Assembly (NCBI GenBank): GCA_030625995.1
Contig: DAOUPU010000027.1
Location: 1 to 19,437 of the forward strand
Length of the DNA stretch: 19,437 nt
Reading direction: 5' to 3'
Source of the DNA: Flavobacteriaceae bacterium
GTDB lineage: Bacteria > Bacteroidota > Bacteroidia > Flavobacteriales > Flavobacteriaceae
In this document: piece after piece, positions 8,823 through 16,274 of the stretch
How the letters are laid out: each line of letters opens with the position of its first letter
Position numbering within the stretch: the first letter of the stretch is position 1
Program-made: the position numbers and the translations under genes
Notes under the pieces: model-generated
The model's input: only the letters and a program-made list of their open reading frames with translations
Told to the model about the DNA's origin: nothing
Databases searched by the model: none

Positions 8823-9815
8823 TTACAAATAAACTCGTTTACCTAGTTGGTCACTTTCCATTAATTTCTCAATGATGATCATGTTGTTTACAGCATCATC
8901 CAGGCCTGTTTTGACTTTCCTGTTCTCCAGGATGGCAAGTGAAAATACATCTGCTTGTAAAGTATACTGATCACATAGTTCAAACTCTATTTCCTTCTTT
9001 ATATCCTCTTTTACCAACCAAATTTTGGCAGGTCTGTCGGCCGGAGGGTTAAATGGTATATTAATTTCGATATAGCCCTCTGTTCCAAAGACCTTTACAT
9101 ACTGATTTTCCATCAATTGAGTAGCACTAAAAAAAGTACAACTTCCTTGCTCAAATTCCAGAATTCCAGAAGATAAAATATCCACTTTTGACTTCGAATC
9201 GTATTCAATGGTTGCCATAACACTTTTGGGTTCGGCGTTGAACAAATAACGTGAAATTGAAATAGGATAACAACCTATATCCATCAAACTTCCTCCACCC
9301 AGTTCTTTTTTATTTACGATACTATTTGGATCATCATCAAAAAATGAAAAAGAAGATTGAATTGCTTTTAATTTCCCAATTTCTCCTTGTTTTATCATTT
9401 TTCTTGCCTTAGCCCATTGTGGATGATGCTTGTACATAAAAGCCTCCATTATCTTCAATTTTGGATACTTTTTTGCTACCTCCAATAATTTCTGTGCTTC
9501 AATACTGTTCATAGCGATCGGTTTTTCTACTAAGACATGTTTACCAGCTCTCAAAGCTTTAATTGCCCAATCAACATGTAAGTGATTTGGAAGCGGAATG
9601 TAAACAGCATCAATAGCTGTGTCATCTAATAGATCTTGGTAAGATCCATAATGTTTTGAAATATGGTATCGTTTTGCAGCATCTTTTGCTTTTTTCGCAG
9701 TTCTTGAGGCAATACCTGTTATTTCACAATATTTGCTTTTCAACATTGCAGGAATGACGGATTCCGTTGCAATCCAGGCGGTACTTAATATTCCCCATCT
9801 AATTTTTATTTCCAT
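8823..9815 (-). CDS. Gfo/Idh/MocA family NAD(P)-dependent oxidoreductase
   Basis: This 330-residue cytoplasmic protein has an N-terminal Rossmann fold: the nucleotide-binding loop WGILSTAWIA is at 7-16, followed by the strand EITGIASR at 31-38. YIPLPNHLH at 72-80 and VEKPIA at 96-101, with K98 as the conserved catalytic Lys, complete the N-terminal signature. The C-terminal half (MEAFMYKHHPQW, then GGGSLMDIGCYPI) is the alpha/beta substrate domain. Family members oxidise or reduce sugars, sugar acids, inositols or dihydrodiols. The GILSTA form of the loop resembles the dihydrodiol-dehydrogenase-like branch. The operon position suggests it acts on the imported sugar, but substrate and direction cannot be stated. 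It is packed between the TIM-barrel lipoprotein gene (7 nt) and the Asp-box gene (2 nt). Confidence 0.92.
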   Translation of the reverse strand: MEIKIRWGILSTAWIATESVIPAMLKSKYCEITGIASRTAKKAKDAAKRYHISKHYGSYQDLLDDTAIDAVYIPLPNHLHVDWAIKALRAGKHVLVEKPIAMNSIEAQKLLEVAKKYPKLKIMEAFMYKHHPQWAKARKMIKQGEIGKLKAIQSSFSFFDDDPNSIVNKKELGGGSLMDIGCYPISISRYLFNAEPKSVMATIEYDSKSKVDILSSGILEFEQGSCTFFSATQLMENQYVKVFGTEGYIEINIPFNPPADRPAKIWLVKEDIKKEIEFELCDQYTLQADVFSLAILENRKVKTGLDDAVNNMIIIEKLMESDQLGKRVYL

Positions 9816-9822
9816 TATAAGG

Positions 9823-11049
9823 TCAGTTTATTTTATATATGTGTACATCAAAAGGTTTAAAGTCATCTGTAATTTTGCCATTAGAAATACTAAGTGTTCT
9901 ATTCTCATTAATGATTTCTATTGTAGAAAATTTATCTAAACCTGAAAATGTAGCTTTTACAGGATTCTTATCGGAATTTACACTTATCAAATAAGTATCT
10001 CCATTTATCTCTTTCGTAATAAATTCAATTCCACTATCCACGGAATACCCCAATTCATGATATACCATTTCAATATCATTTGATGTTGATCTAGAAGCAA
10101 GTACTTCTTGCATTGCTGCTAATTCTTTAGTTACTGCGTATAGGTCGTCAATGAATTTTGATGGCTGTGGAGTATAATTCGTACCCCAGATTAAAATTCC
10201 ATTGGCTCCATGCACTATTGCATTGTAAGCCATAAATCTTGATTCAGCATATGTAGGATAAAGGATCATACTGGAGTCTCTTTCATTTTCCGGTTTCAAC
10301 ATCTCCCATGAAAAACCTTGCAATACAGCAAAAATTGGTTTAGCGTCATCCACAACTGTTTTCATTTTATCAATATATTCACCTACCTGGCTTAAATATG
10401 GATTTAACAGATCTCCTTGCAGACCATCATTAAACAAAGCATAACTTGGTTTTATTCCCTGAGGAATAACCGGATAAACATCTACTGCAACTACTTCCGT
10501 AGAATTATTATATTTTTTTAAAGTGGATATCAAATTAACAGGGCCGTGATTTGTAATGACGTCATGTTTGCCATCCGTTCTATGAATGATATCATAAGCC
10601 GTTTTCATTTGTTTAGGTGACACTCTTGCTTCTTTCGAATTCCAGGTAAATGCAGGTTCGTCCGAAATTTCCCAATACAATAAGGCGGAATGATCTTTAA
10701 ACTTATTGACCAGATCTAGTAATTTCTCTTTTGCCTTTACCTGATCTTCTTTCTCAAAAATCGTAGTATAAAGCCAAGCACTCAAATTATTATCCCTTGC
10801 CTTATCCAATTCCAGAGAATCAGATTTTACTCTTACATAATTATATCCATTTTGAGACAATGTTTTAAACGGGTCTTCTGTTTTTGGCTGATGATAAGAA
10901 CCAATGATAAAAGTTCTTTTCCCATTTACAACAGGCATATTATCACCCCAAAGATGTTTACTTTTTATGTTATCGCGGTTACAGGCTACAAATAACAAAG
11001 CAAGGCTTATAAACAACATTACTTTGTGAACTTTCACAGCTGATCTCAT
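9823..11049 (-). CDS. TIM-barrel glycoside-hydrolase-like lipoprotein
   Basis: This is a 408-residue protein with a lipoprotein signal ending in LLFVAC (Cys23), so it is surface or periplasmic. Residues about 40-315 read as a clan-A-type TIM barrel: FIIGSYH, NGYNYVRV, YWEISDEPAF (127-134), a HGPVN turn, VAVDVYPV, PIFAVLQGFSW (238-248) and GILIWGTNY. The DEP segment (D130, E131) sits where GH-A enzymes have the acid/base Asn-Glu, so E131 is the candidate proton donor. The second carboxylate is not obvious. Residues 320-408 look like a C-terminal beta-sandwich. It resembles the GH2/GH42-like catalytic fold, but I cannot place it in a CAZy family. It follows the symporter gene after 170 nt and precedes the oxidoreductase by 7 nt. 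The upstream gap may hold an internal terminator or promoter. Confidence 0.75.
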   Translation of the reverse strand: MRSAVKVHKVMLFISLALLFVACNRDNIKSKHLWGDNMPVVNGKRTFIIGSYHQPKTEDPFKTLSQNGYNYVRVKSDSLELDKARDNNLSAWLYTTIFEKEDQVKAKEKLLDLVNKFKDHSALLYWEISDEPAFTWNSKEARVSPKQMKTAYDIIHRTDGKHDVITNHGPVNLISTLKKYNNSTEVVAVDVYPVIPQGIKPSYALFNDGLQGDLLNPYLSQVGEYIDKMKTVVDDAKPIFAVLQGFSWEMLKPENERDSSMILYPTYAESRFMAYNAIVHGANGILIWGTNYTPQPSKFIDDLYAVTKELAAMQEVLASRSTSNDIEMVYHELGYSVDSGIEFITKEINGDTYLISVNSDKNPVKATFSGLDKFSTIEIINENRTLSISNGKITDDFKPFDVHIYKIN

Positions 11050-11183
11050 TATTTAATTAAAACACTTGGATTAATACTTGAAATGAAATCACATAATTGA
11101 TTTAAATTTGGTGTAATTCAGTCCCAACAAGTGATTTTTCACTCCCTTCCTCTCAATGAACAGACTAAATAATCTCACCCGAA

Positions 11184-11204
11184 AAGAAGTTATTTTGACT
11201 TCTT
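11184..11204 (-). terminator. Weak hairpin after the symporter gene
   Basis: A 7-bp perfect stem (AAGAAGT / ACTTCTT) with a 7-nt loop lies 15-35 nt downstream of the symporter stop. Only a short T-run follows on the minus strand. A competing stem (GACTT/AAGTC) overlaps at 11197-11210. It may attenuate transcription between the aldolase-symporter pair and the exported-enzyme genes. The rest of the 170-nt gap shows only AT-rich sequence and a small AGTGA/TCACT hairpin. Confidence 0.3.
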
Positions 11205-11219
11205 AAAGTCAGTTTTTTA

Positions 11220-12707
11220 TTATGATGTAATTTGCTTTTTCTTATTAAATACAACAAATAATAACGCAAGAAGAACTAAACCTAATGTAGAAAGTGCCCC
11301 TATAATAATTGGATCAATGGTACATTCCAACCATGAATAATTTGATGGTAAGTCTCTTAAAAATGTTCCCCAAATAATAATTAACAAACTGAATATCACA
11401 GATATAATCCCATCTTTGCGATTTATTTTCACATTGAAAATTGCTAACAAGAATAAGCCCAAGATTCCGCCACCAAATATTCCAGAAATTTGCCACCAGA
11501 TGTCCAAAGCACTTTTTGCATTAATAAACATAAGCGCAAAAACAATTCCTAAAATTCCCCAAACAACAGTGGTTAAACGTAAGAAATTAATGCTGTTCTT
11601 TTCTGATGCATCGATCTTGAAATATTTTCGATAATAATCTTCATACAATACAGTTGCCGAACAGTTTAATGCGGAATCCACTGTACTCATAGATGCAGCA
11701 AGAATAGCTGCAATGATCAAGCCCTTCATACCAACCGGTAATTCTGTAGCTATAAAATATGGAAATACCTGATCTCCTTTTACAATAGATGGATCTAGTG
11801 TATGAGCAGAACCTGAATAAAAAGCGAATAGGGCCGAACCAATATATAAAAAGATTGCGGTTAAAGGTAAATACATCAACATGGCGATCCAAACTGATCT
11901 TTTCGCTTTTTTCTCGGAGGCAGTCGATGCATATTTTTGGGTATAATTCTGATCTGCCATCAAGTTTCTTATATTTTCTGTTAGTCCATAAATTATCATC
12001 ACCCATATAGTACGACTACTTATTGAAAATGAGGTGTCACCCAGACTAAATTTATCAGCATCGATTGCATTTTGAATTAAAAAATCAGGTTTAGAAAATA
12101 TGACTGTCGACAAAATATAACCCACAAATAATACGCCGCCGATCATAATTACAGATTGCATGACATCAGTCCAAATTACTGCTTCCATCCCTCCCATTAA
12201 AGTATAAATAATAGTTACTACTCCAATTATTACAATTAACATCCGTATATCAATATCAATAAAGGAGACCAACAGAAGAGAGGAAAGATATAGTATCACC
12301 GCAGTACGACCTACCATAAACAATACAAACAAAAAAGAGGCATAAACCCTGCTCCATTCACCAATTTTATCTTCTAAATACCTATAAACTGAAATAATAT
12401 TATTTTTCCTGTAATGAGGAATAACATACTTGGTTACGAACCAGGTTACTGGAAGAGCAGTAAGGGCAAATATCAATGGATGCCAATTGGAATCATATGC
12501 CTTTCCGGGAACTGCGATATACGATATACTACTTGTATATGCACTCATCACGGCAATTCCGGCTGCCCATGCTGGAATACTTCTACCGGCTACCATAAAT
12601 TGTTCAGAGGTTTTTGTCTTTCTGAAGAAATACACTCCCATTCCTACTAAAACAAGCCCATAAAGTAATAAGATGGCCGTATCAATTGTACCTAGTTGAT
12701 AATTCAT
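11220..12707 (-). CDS. Sodium/solute symporter (SSS family)
   Basis: This 495-residue polytopic inner-membrane protein has about 13-14 hydrophobic helices. The opening IDTAILLLYGLVLVGMGVYF, the SEQFMVAGRSIPAW segment (34-47) and MGGMEAVIWTDVMQ (171-184) are typical of SSS transporters. The AASMSTVDSALN segment (337-348), with S341, T342, D344 and S345, matches the helix that carries Na2-site residues in this family, so sodium coupling is likely. SSS members import sugars, sialic acid, uronates, amino acids or vitamins. Here the aldolase gene just upstream (3-nt gap) suggests the cargo is the aldolase-pathway substrate, probably a sugar or sugar acid. No SusC/SusD pair is present, so outer-membrane passage must rely on something outside this window. 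The first ATG gives a normal family length. Confidence 0.93.
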   Translation of the reverse strand: MNYQLGTIDTAILLLYGLVLVGMGVYFFRKTKTSEQFMVAGRSIPAWAAGIAVMSAYTSSISYIAVPGKAYDSNWHPLIFALTALPVTWFVTKYVIPHYRKNNIISVYRYLEDKIGEWSRVYASFLFVLFMVGRTAVILYLSSLLLVSFIDIDIRMLIVIIGVVTIIYTLMGGMEAVIWTDVMQSVIMIGGVLFVGYILSTVIFSKPDFLIQNAIDADKFSLGDTSFSISSRTIWVMIIYGLTENIRNLMADQNYTQKYASTASEKKAKRSVWIAMLMYLPLTAIFLYIGSALFAFYSGSAHTLDPSIVKGDQVFPYFIATELPVGMKGLIIAAILAASMSTVDSALNCSATVLYEDYYRKYFKIDASEKNSINFLRLTTVVWGILGIVFALMFINAKSALDIWWQISGIFGGGILGLFLLAIFNVKINRKDGIISVIFSLLIIIWGTFLRDLPSNYSWLECTIDPIIIGALSTLGLVLLALLFVVFNKKKQITS

Positions 12708-12710
12708 CGC

Positions 12711-13619
12711 CTAATTTATTTTTTCGAATTCTTCAATATATTCTTTGATTTTTCTTCGCTCATTAGGTTTAAATTTACGAAGTGGTTGCGCCATGTAATC
12801 ATTACAAATTCCCATTACCGCTAATGCGGTTTTTGTTCCTTTGGTAATTCTTGATGTATGTTTACCTACACTGTAGATAGTGTCATATACTTTAATTACT
12901 TTATTACGAAGTTCAGTAATTGCCTTTTTATCGTTTGCTAGAGACGCCTCGTACAGATCAACATATAATCTTGGAAAAAAATTTGCCCCACCTGCCACAG
13001 CGCCGTCACCTCCATGTATAATAGATTCAGGAATAAATAACTCGGTACCAGTTATTATAGAAAATTCTGGTGAACCCTTGAATTCTTCTATCAAAGAATA
13101 GAAATAGGCCATATCGCCAGAACTATCCTTTATACCAATGGCTCCTAATTCCTTAGCCTTTCGAACTGTTTCAAGTGAAAGGTGCAATTTTGTATGACTG
13201 GGCATATTGTACATCATCACTGGTAAAGGTAATTCCGGTATTAAATTTTCCAGATACTCCATCATTTCCGATTGAGAAACCGGAAAATAATATGGTGGAG
13301 CAACCACAACAGCATCAGCTTCAGCTTCCTTAGAGCATTGTGCAATCTCAATAGAGCCTTCAAACGAAGTATCCGTTATCCCTACCAACACAGGAACCCT
13401 ATGATCAACAAATTTGCAAGCATTGTGTATCAATTCCTTACGTAAGGCATAAGTCAAACTAGGGCCTTCTCCATTTGTGCCAAGAATAAAAATACCATGT
13501 ACACCTCCGGAAATCAAATGCTCGATCAGTTTTTCTAATCCTATAAGGTCTAATTCACCATTTTCTGTTAATGGCGTAATCATTGGGGGAATAATTCCTT
13601 TTAAAGGTAAATTCATCAT
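12711..13619 (-). CDS. DHDPS/N-acetylneuraminate lyase superfamily aldolase
   Basis: This is a 302-residue cytoplasmic class I aldolase of the DHDPS/NAL/KDG-aldolase superfamily. It shows the substrate carboxylate-binding loop LGTNGEG (46-52), the YNMP segment with Tyr137, and the Schiff-base lysine K164 in IGIKDSSGD. Late landmarks are ITGTE (189-193) and GGDGAVAGGANFFP. The length fits a single (beta/alpha)8 barrel. Family members cleave or make 2-keto-3-deoxy acids with pyruvate. True dihydrodipicolinate synthase usually has GTTGE and would not be expected beside a symporter and glycosidases, so a catabolic keto-acid lyase (KDG-, neuraminate- or related) is more likely. It is the first gene of the long minus-strand run, divergent from the AraC gene. 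An alternative start is Met2 (13616). Confidence 0.9.
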   Translation of the reverse strand: MMNLPLKGIIPPMITPLTENGELDLIGLEKLIEHLISGGVHGIFILGTNGEGPSLTYALRKELIHNACKFVDHRVPVLVGITDTSFEGSIEIAQCSKEAEADAVVVAPPYYFPVSQSEMMEYLENLIPELPLPVMMYNMPSHTKLHLSLETVRKAKELGAIGIKDSSGDMAYFYSLIEEFKGSPEFSIITGTELFIPESIIHGGDGAVAGGANFFPRLYVDLYEASLANDKKAITELRNKVIKVYDTIYSVGKHTSRITKGTKTALAVMGICNDYMAQPLRKFKPNERRKIKEYIEEFEKIN

Positions 13620-13639
13620 TTTCAGAGATTAATTTTATA

Positions 13640-13673
13640 CAAAGGAAAATTAAAATGAAACAACACACCACAA
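13640..13673 (-). promoter_or_regulatory. Possible promoter of the aldolase-led operon
   Basis: On the minus strand a TTG (13673-13671) and, 23 nt on, TTCCTTTG (13647-13640) resemble the Bacteroidota -33/-7 pattern, about 20 nt before the aldolase ATG. The -7 box deviates from TAnnTTTG at its second base. The spacing equals that of the divergent regulator promoter. A suboptimal promoter would fit dependence on an activator, but this is inference. Confidence 0.3.
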
Positions 13674-13677
13674 CTAT

Positions 13678-13733
13678 ATTATTTATGTTGCATTATATAT
13701 TGACCATTATATCGCTAATATTATGTAAATTTG
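13678..13733. promoter_or_regulatory. Four ATTAT boxes at 14-bp period (possible operator)
   Basis: ATTAT begins at 13678, 13692, 13706 and 13720, exactly every 14 bp. The two middle copies extend to ATTATAT, and these share the longer CATTATAT. The array fills the middle of the 137-nt divergent gap between the aldolase and AraC genes and overlaps the regulator's promoter. It could be the binding array for the AraC-type protein. The local DNA is very AT-rich, so coincidence cannot be excluded. Confidence 0.35.
13700..13733 (+). promoter_or_regulatory. Bacteroidota-type promoter of the AraC regulator gene
   Basis: A perfect -7 box TAAATTTG (13726-13733, consensus TAnnTTTG) is preceded 23 nt upstream by TTG (13700-13702), matching the -33 element of this phylum. 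Transcription would start near 13740, leaving a leader of about 15-20 nt before the ATG at 13757. The box lies in the last 14-bp repeat unit, so regulator binding there could give autoregulation. Confidence 0.5.
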
Positions 13734-13756
13734 AAAATACTAGTTAATATATTAAT

Positions 13757-14605
13757 ATGGAATTTGTTTTTGAAAAGATCTTTGTACCGGAAAAGCATTC
13801 GTTCATAACGAGAAAATTACCTCTACAATCGAATGAAAGAATACATTCACATAGGAACTATGAGCTTAATTATATTACATCCGGAATGGGGAGAAGAATA
13901 GTTGGTGATAATATCTCTGGTTTTGAAGCAGGAGATCTGGTACTCTTAGGTCCGACCTTGCCACATTGTTGGGAAGTATTAGACAAGGAAAAAGGGAGCG
14001 AGCCTTCTTGTATTGTAACTCATTTCTCAGAAAACATTATCAATTCGGATTTTTTTAAAATGCCGGAACTTGAAGAAGTTGTTGAATTACTAAAAGAGGC
14101 AAGCAGAGGAATTAGGTTCAAAGTTAAAAATGATGATGAAATAAGACAAATTCTAGAAGAGATGGCCAATTGCGAAGGATTAGAATATTATATAGGCCTG
14201 CTTAAAATTTTTAATTTCCTTGTTAAAGTTGAAAATAGAGAAAAGTTATCAAACCCAATGAACCCGACAGCAGTTTTTGCAAAAAATCTTGAAAAGGTGA
14301 ACAAAGTATATGAATATGTTTTCCAAAACATTCAGGAAGGCATAAAGCTGGAAGAAGCTTCTGCTGTATTGAACATGGCACCCAGTTCATTTTGTCGTTT
14401 CTTTAAAAAGAAAACGAATGTGACTTTTATGGAATATGTGAAAAGTGTTCGTGTTGGAATTGCTGCAAAATTATTGGCTGAAACGGATAAACCAATTACC
14501 CATATCTGTTTTGAAAGTGGTTATAATAACCTTGCTAATTTTAATCATTATTTCAAAGATAGCATGGGAAAAACACCCTCCGATTATCGTAAGAGCTTTA
14601 GATAG
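13757..14605 (+). CDS. AraC-family transcriptional regulator
   Basis: This 282-residue cytoplasmic regulator has two parts. Residues about 15-75 form a small cupin-like sensor domain, with H30-x-H32 and E36 and later H70 (LPHCWE) in the usual metal or ligand positions, and FEAGDLVLLGP as the conserved strand. Residues about 185-280 form the double helix-turn-helix: KLEEASAVLNMAPSSFCRFF is the first HTH and ITHICFESGYNNLANFNHYF the second, ending in GKTPSDYRK. Such proteins sense a sugar or sugar derivative and usually activate neighbouring catabolic genes. It is transcribed divergently from the aldolase-symporter run and is followed 60 nt later by an exported GDPD gene on the same strand. It is therefore the probable regulator of both arms. 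Confidence 0.93.
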   Translation: MEFVFEKIFVPEKHSFITRKLPLQSNERIHSHRNYELNYITSGMGRRIVGDNISGFEAGDLVLLGPTLPHCWEVLDKEKGSEPSCIVTHFSENIINSDFFKMPELEEVVELLKEASRGIRFKVKNDDEIRQILEEMANCEGLEYYIGLLKIFNFLVKVENREKLSNPMNPTAVFAKNLEKVNKVYEYVFQNIQEGIKLEEASAVLNMAPSSFCRFFKKKTNVTFMEYVKSVRVGIAAKLLAETDKPITHICFESGYNNLANFNHYFKDSMGKTPSDYRKSFR

Positions 14606-14665
14606 TCTCTGTAAGAAAAACAATTAGTTCTCTTGCCAGTACTAGATAAAGAAATTCAAATCACA

Positions 14666-15508
14666 ATGAAATTTATTCAAAATATTCTCGCAATTGCATT
14701 TTTATTTTCTATCCTGTCATCGTTCTCGCAAACTAAAATTGGAAATATAGAAATATATAATCTACCCAAAAGAGGAATTTGTGCGCACCGTGGCGCGAAC
14801 GAAACTCACCCTGAAAATACAATTGCAGCATTTGAAGAGGCCGTACGACTCGGTGCCCAAATGGTTGAATTTGATGTAAGAATGACCAAGGATAACAAAC
14901 TGATTATCATGCATGATAGATCAGTAGATCGAACAACAAATGGGTCCGGATTGGTTAAAGATTTGAGGTGGAATAAAATTAAAAAACTCGATGCAGGACA
15001 ATGGAAATCGGAAAAATTCAAGGACGAAAAAATTCCTTTATTCAAAGATGCACTTGATATATTTCCACAAAATATTTGGCTTAATATTCATTTAAAAGGG
15101 GATGAAGAATTAGGAACGGCCGTTGCAAAAGTTCTTTTATCAGAAAGAAGAATACATCAGGGAATAATTGCCTGTAACAATGAAAGTGCAAGAGGTGTGA
15201 AAAAAGTAGATCAGAACATAATAATCTGTAATATGGAAAGACAGGGTGATCGCAAAGCATATATTAGCGAAACCATAAAAGGAAATTTCTCTACCTTACA
15301 ACTTCTAAAGAAACGAAACGATGGTACTTTACAGAATGATATTTTGGAATTGAAGAAAAATCAGATCCGAATTAATTATTATTTTAGTAATACAGTGGAA
15401 GAAACAATAGAATTATTTGATCTTGGCGTTGACTTTATTTTGACTGACCGTTTGTCAGAAATGTTAGAAGCAGCTGAAACTATTGGTATAAGAAGATCTT
15501 TAGAGTAG
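14666..15508 (+). CDS. Exported GDPD-family phosphodiesterase with a divergent metal site
   Basis: I choose the ATG at 14666, giving 280 residues that begin directly with a signal peptide (MKFIQNILAIAFLFSILSSF, then SQ). An in-frame TTG at 14633 would only add 11 charged residues in front. GDPD landmarks from the chosen start are H41-R42 (AHRGA), E50 (PENT), E68 and D70 (EFDVR), H83 (MHDRS), DRTTNGSG at 88-95, DAGQW and the closing GVDFILTDR. The segment that is LLIEIK in the other GDPD of this window reads LNIHLK here, so the usual third metal-ligand Glu is His142, while K144 is kept. The protein may still be active with a changed metal or substrate. It has no lipobox Cys, so it is probably periplasmic or secreted. 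It follows the AraC gene and ends 56 nt from the convergent gene at 15565; that gap shows no strong terminator. Confidence 0.88.
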   Translation: MKFIQNILAIAFLFSILSSFSQTKIGNIEIYNLPKRGICAHRGANETHPENTIAAFEEAVRLGAQMVEFDVRMTKDNKLIIMHDRSVDRTTNGSGLVKDLRWNKIKKLDAGQWKSEKFKDEKIPLFKDALDIFPQNIWLNIHLKGDEELGTAVAKVLLSERRIHQGIIACNNESARGVKKVDQNIIICNMERQGDRKAYISETIKGNFSTLQLLKKRNDGTLQNDILELKKNQIRINYYFSNTVEETIELFDLGVDFILTDRLSEMLEAAETIGIRRSLE

Positions 15509-15564
15509 TTAATTAGCTCCTATTAAAATGGATTTACCGGTCATCATGATAATGTAGTTTAAAA

Positions 15565-16215
15565 TTACTTCCTCCCTCTTAAATTGATTAAAAATCCGAG
15601 AAAAAAAATAGAAAAAGAAATTAAACTAACAGGAGGCAGTCCTCCATGCCAGGCATCAATATTTCCCCAACCTTTATACCCCATAAAAAATAGATGAATG
15701 CCTGTGAAAAAAAATGCATAAATAAGAAATCTTCTTGAAGTAATTATAGCCATAATCCTTTTATCTTCCCTTAATCTCGATGAGAAACTTGTATTATAGA
15801 CCCACAAAAGAACAAAACTTAATATCCCACCTAATAAACTCAAGCCTCCTTGAATGGTCAAAGTTCCATTAGCCATAAAAAAAACTGAGTAATATTTAGG
15901 ATTTAAAATAGAAAAACTCATGAATATATGAATAAATGCAAATAAAAACCCAGCTATTCCCATTGACTTTCTTGTGTTTAACCACTTGTCAGATATTTTT
16001 ATGCCAATATTTTTTAAGGGACTGAGAGAAAAGTTAATAGACAATAAAATTAATGAGGCAAGAGAAATTCCCTTATTTAAGACATATAATGGAAGGTCTT
16101 TCCATGGCACATCCCCAAGTATATTATAGCGTAATACAGCATAACCAATAGACAAAACAGTTATAATCAAAATAATTCTCCCTGAAAATTGATTTTTATT
16201 GGAAATGCCTTTCAT
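15565..16215 (-). CDS. Ferric-reductase-like transmembrane protein
   Basis: This 216-residue integral membrane protein has about six hydrophobic helices, at roughly 12-30, 45-65, 84-102, 120-140, 162-180 and 195-211. The segment TRKSMGIAGFLFAFIHIF (81-98) resembles the 'R+.LG......H' helix of ferric-reductase-like/MsrQ-type membrane domains. H96 and H174 lie in two separate helices and could ligate one b-type haem across the membrane; H190 is in a loop. No flavin or NAD domain is attached, so it would be a haem-only electron-transfer unit needing a partner. It is the last gene of the right-hand minus-strand group, 59 nt after the polytopic unknown gene. Its link to the glycan genes is unclear. 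The family call rests on short motif similarity and topology. Confidence 0.55.
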   Translation of the reverse strand: MKGISNKNQFSGRIILIITVLSIGYAVLRYNILGDVPWKDLPLYVLNKGISLASLILLSINFSLSPLKNIGIKISDKWLNTRKSMGIAGFLFAFIHIFMSFSILNPKYYSVFFMANGTLTIQGGLSLLGGILSFVLLWVYNTSFSSRLREDKRIMAIITSRRFLIYAFFFTGIHLFFMGYKGWGNIDAWHGGLPPVSLISFSIFFLGFLINLRGRK

Positions 16216-16274
16216 TGTTTTTTATACAAGTGTCCTCAATATTAGTATTAGCTCCATATTATGCTGGTTCATCC

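Noticed and set aside
7081..13619. A sialic-acid (nan) operon made of sialidase, neuraminate lyase and sialic-acid symporter
   Set aside because: The Asp-box protein lacks the RIP arginine, no ManNAc epimerase or kinase genes are present, and two GH28-like genes in the same run point to a different acidic sugar.
12711..13619. Housekeeping 4-hydroxy-tetrahydrodipicolinate synthase (dapA)
   Set aside because: The loop reads GTNGE instead of GTTGE, and the gene heads a catabolic run with a symporter next to an AraC regulator.
14633..14665. N-terminal extension of the second GDPD from a TTG codon
   Set aside because: The ATG at 14666 gives a standard signal peptide immediately. The extension would put 11 mostly polar residues before it without visible support.
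15509..15564. Bidirectional terminator between the convergent GDPD and ferric-reductase-like genes
   Set aside because: Only very short palindromes (ATCATGAT, AGT..ACT) are present and no stable stem with a T-run can be found.
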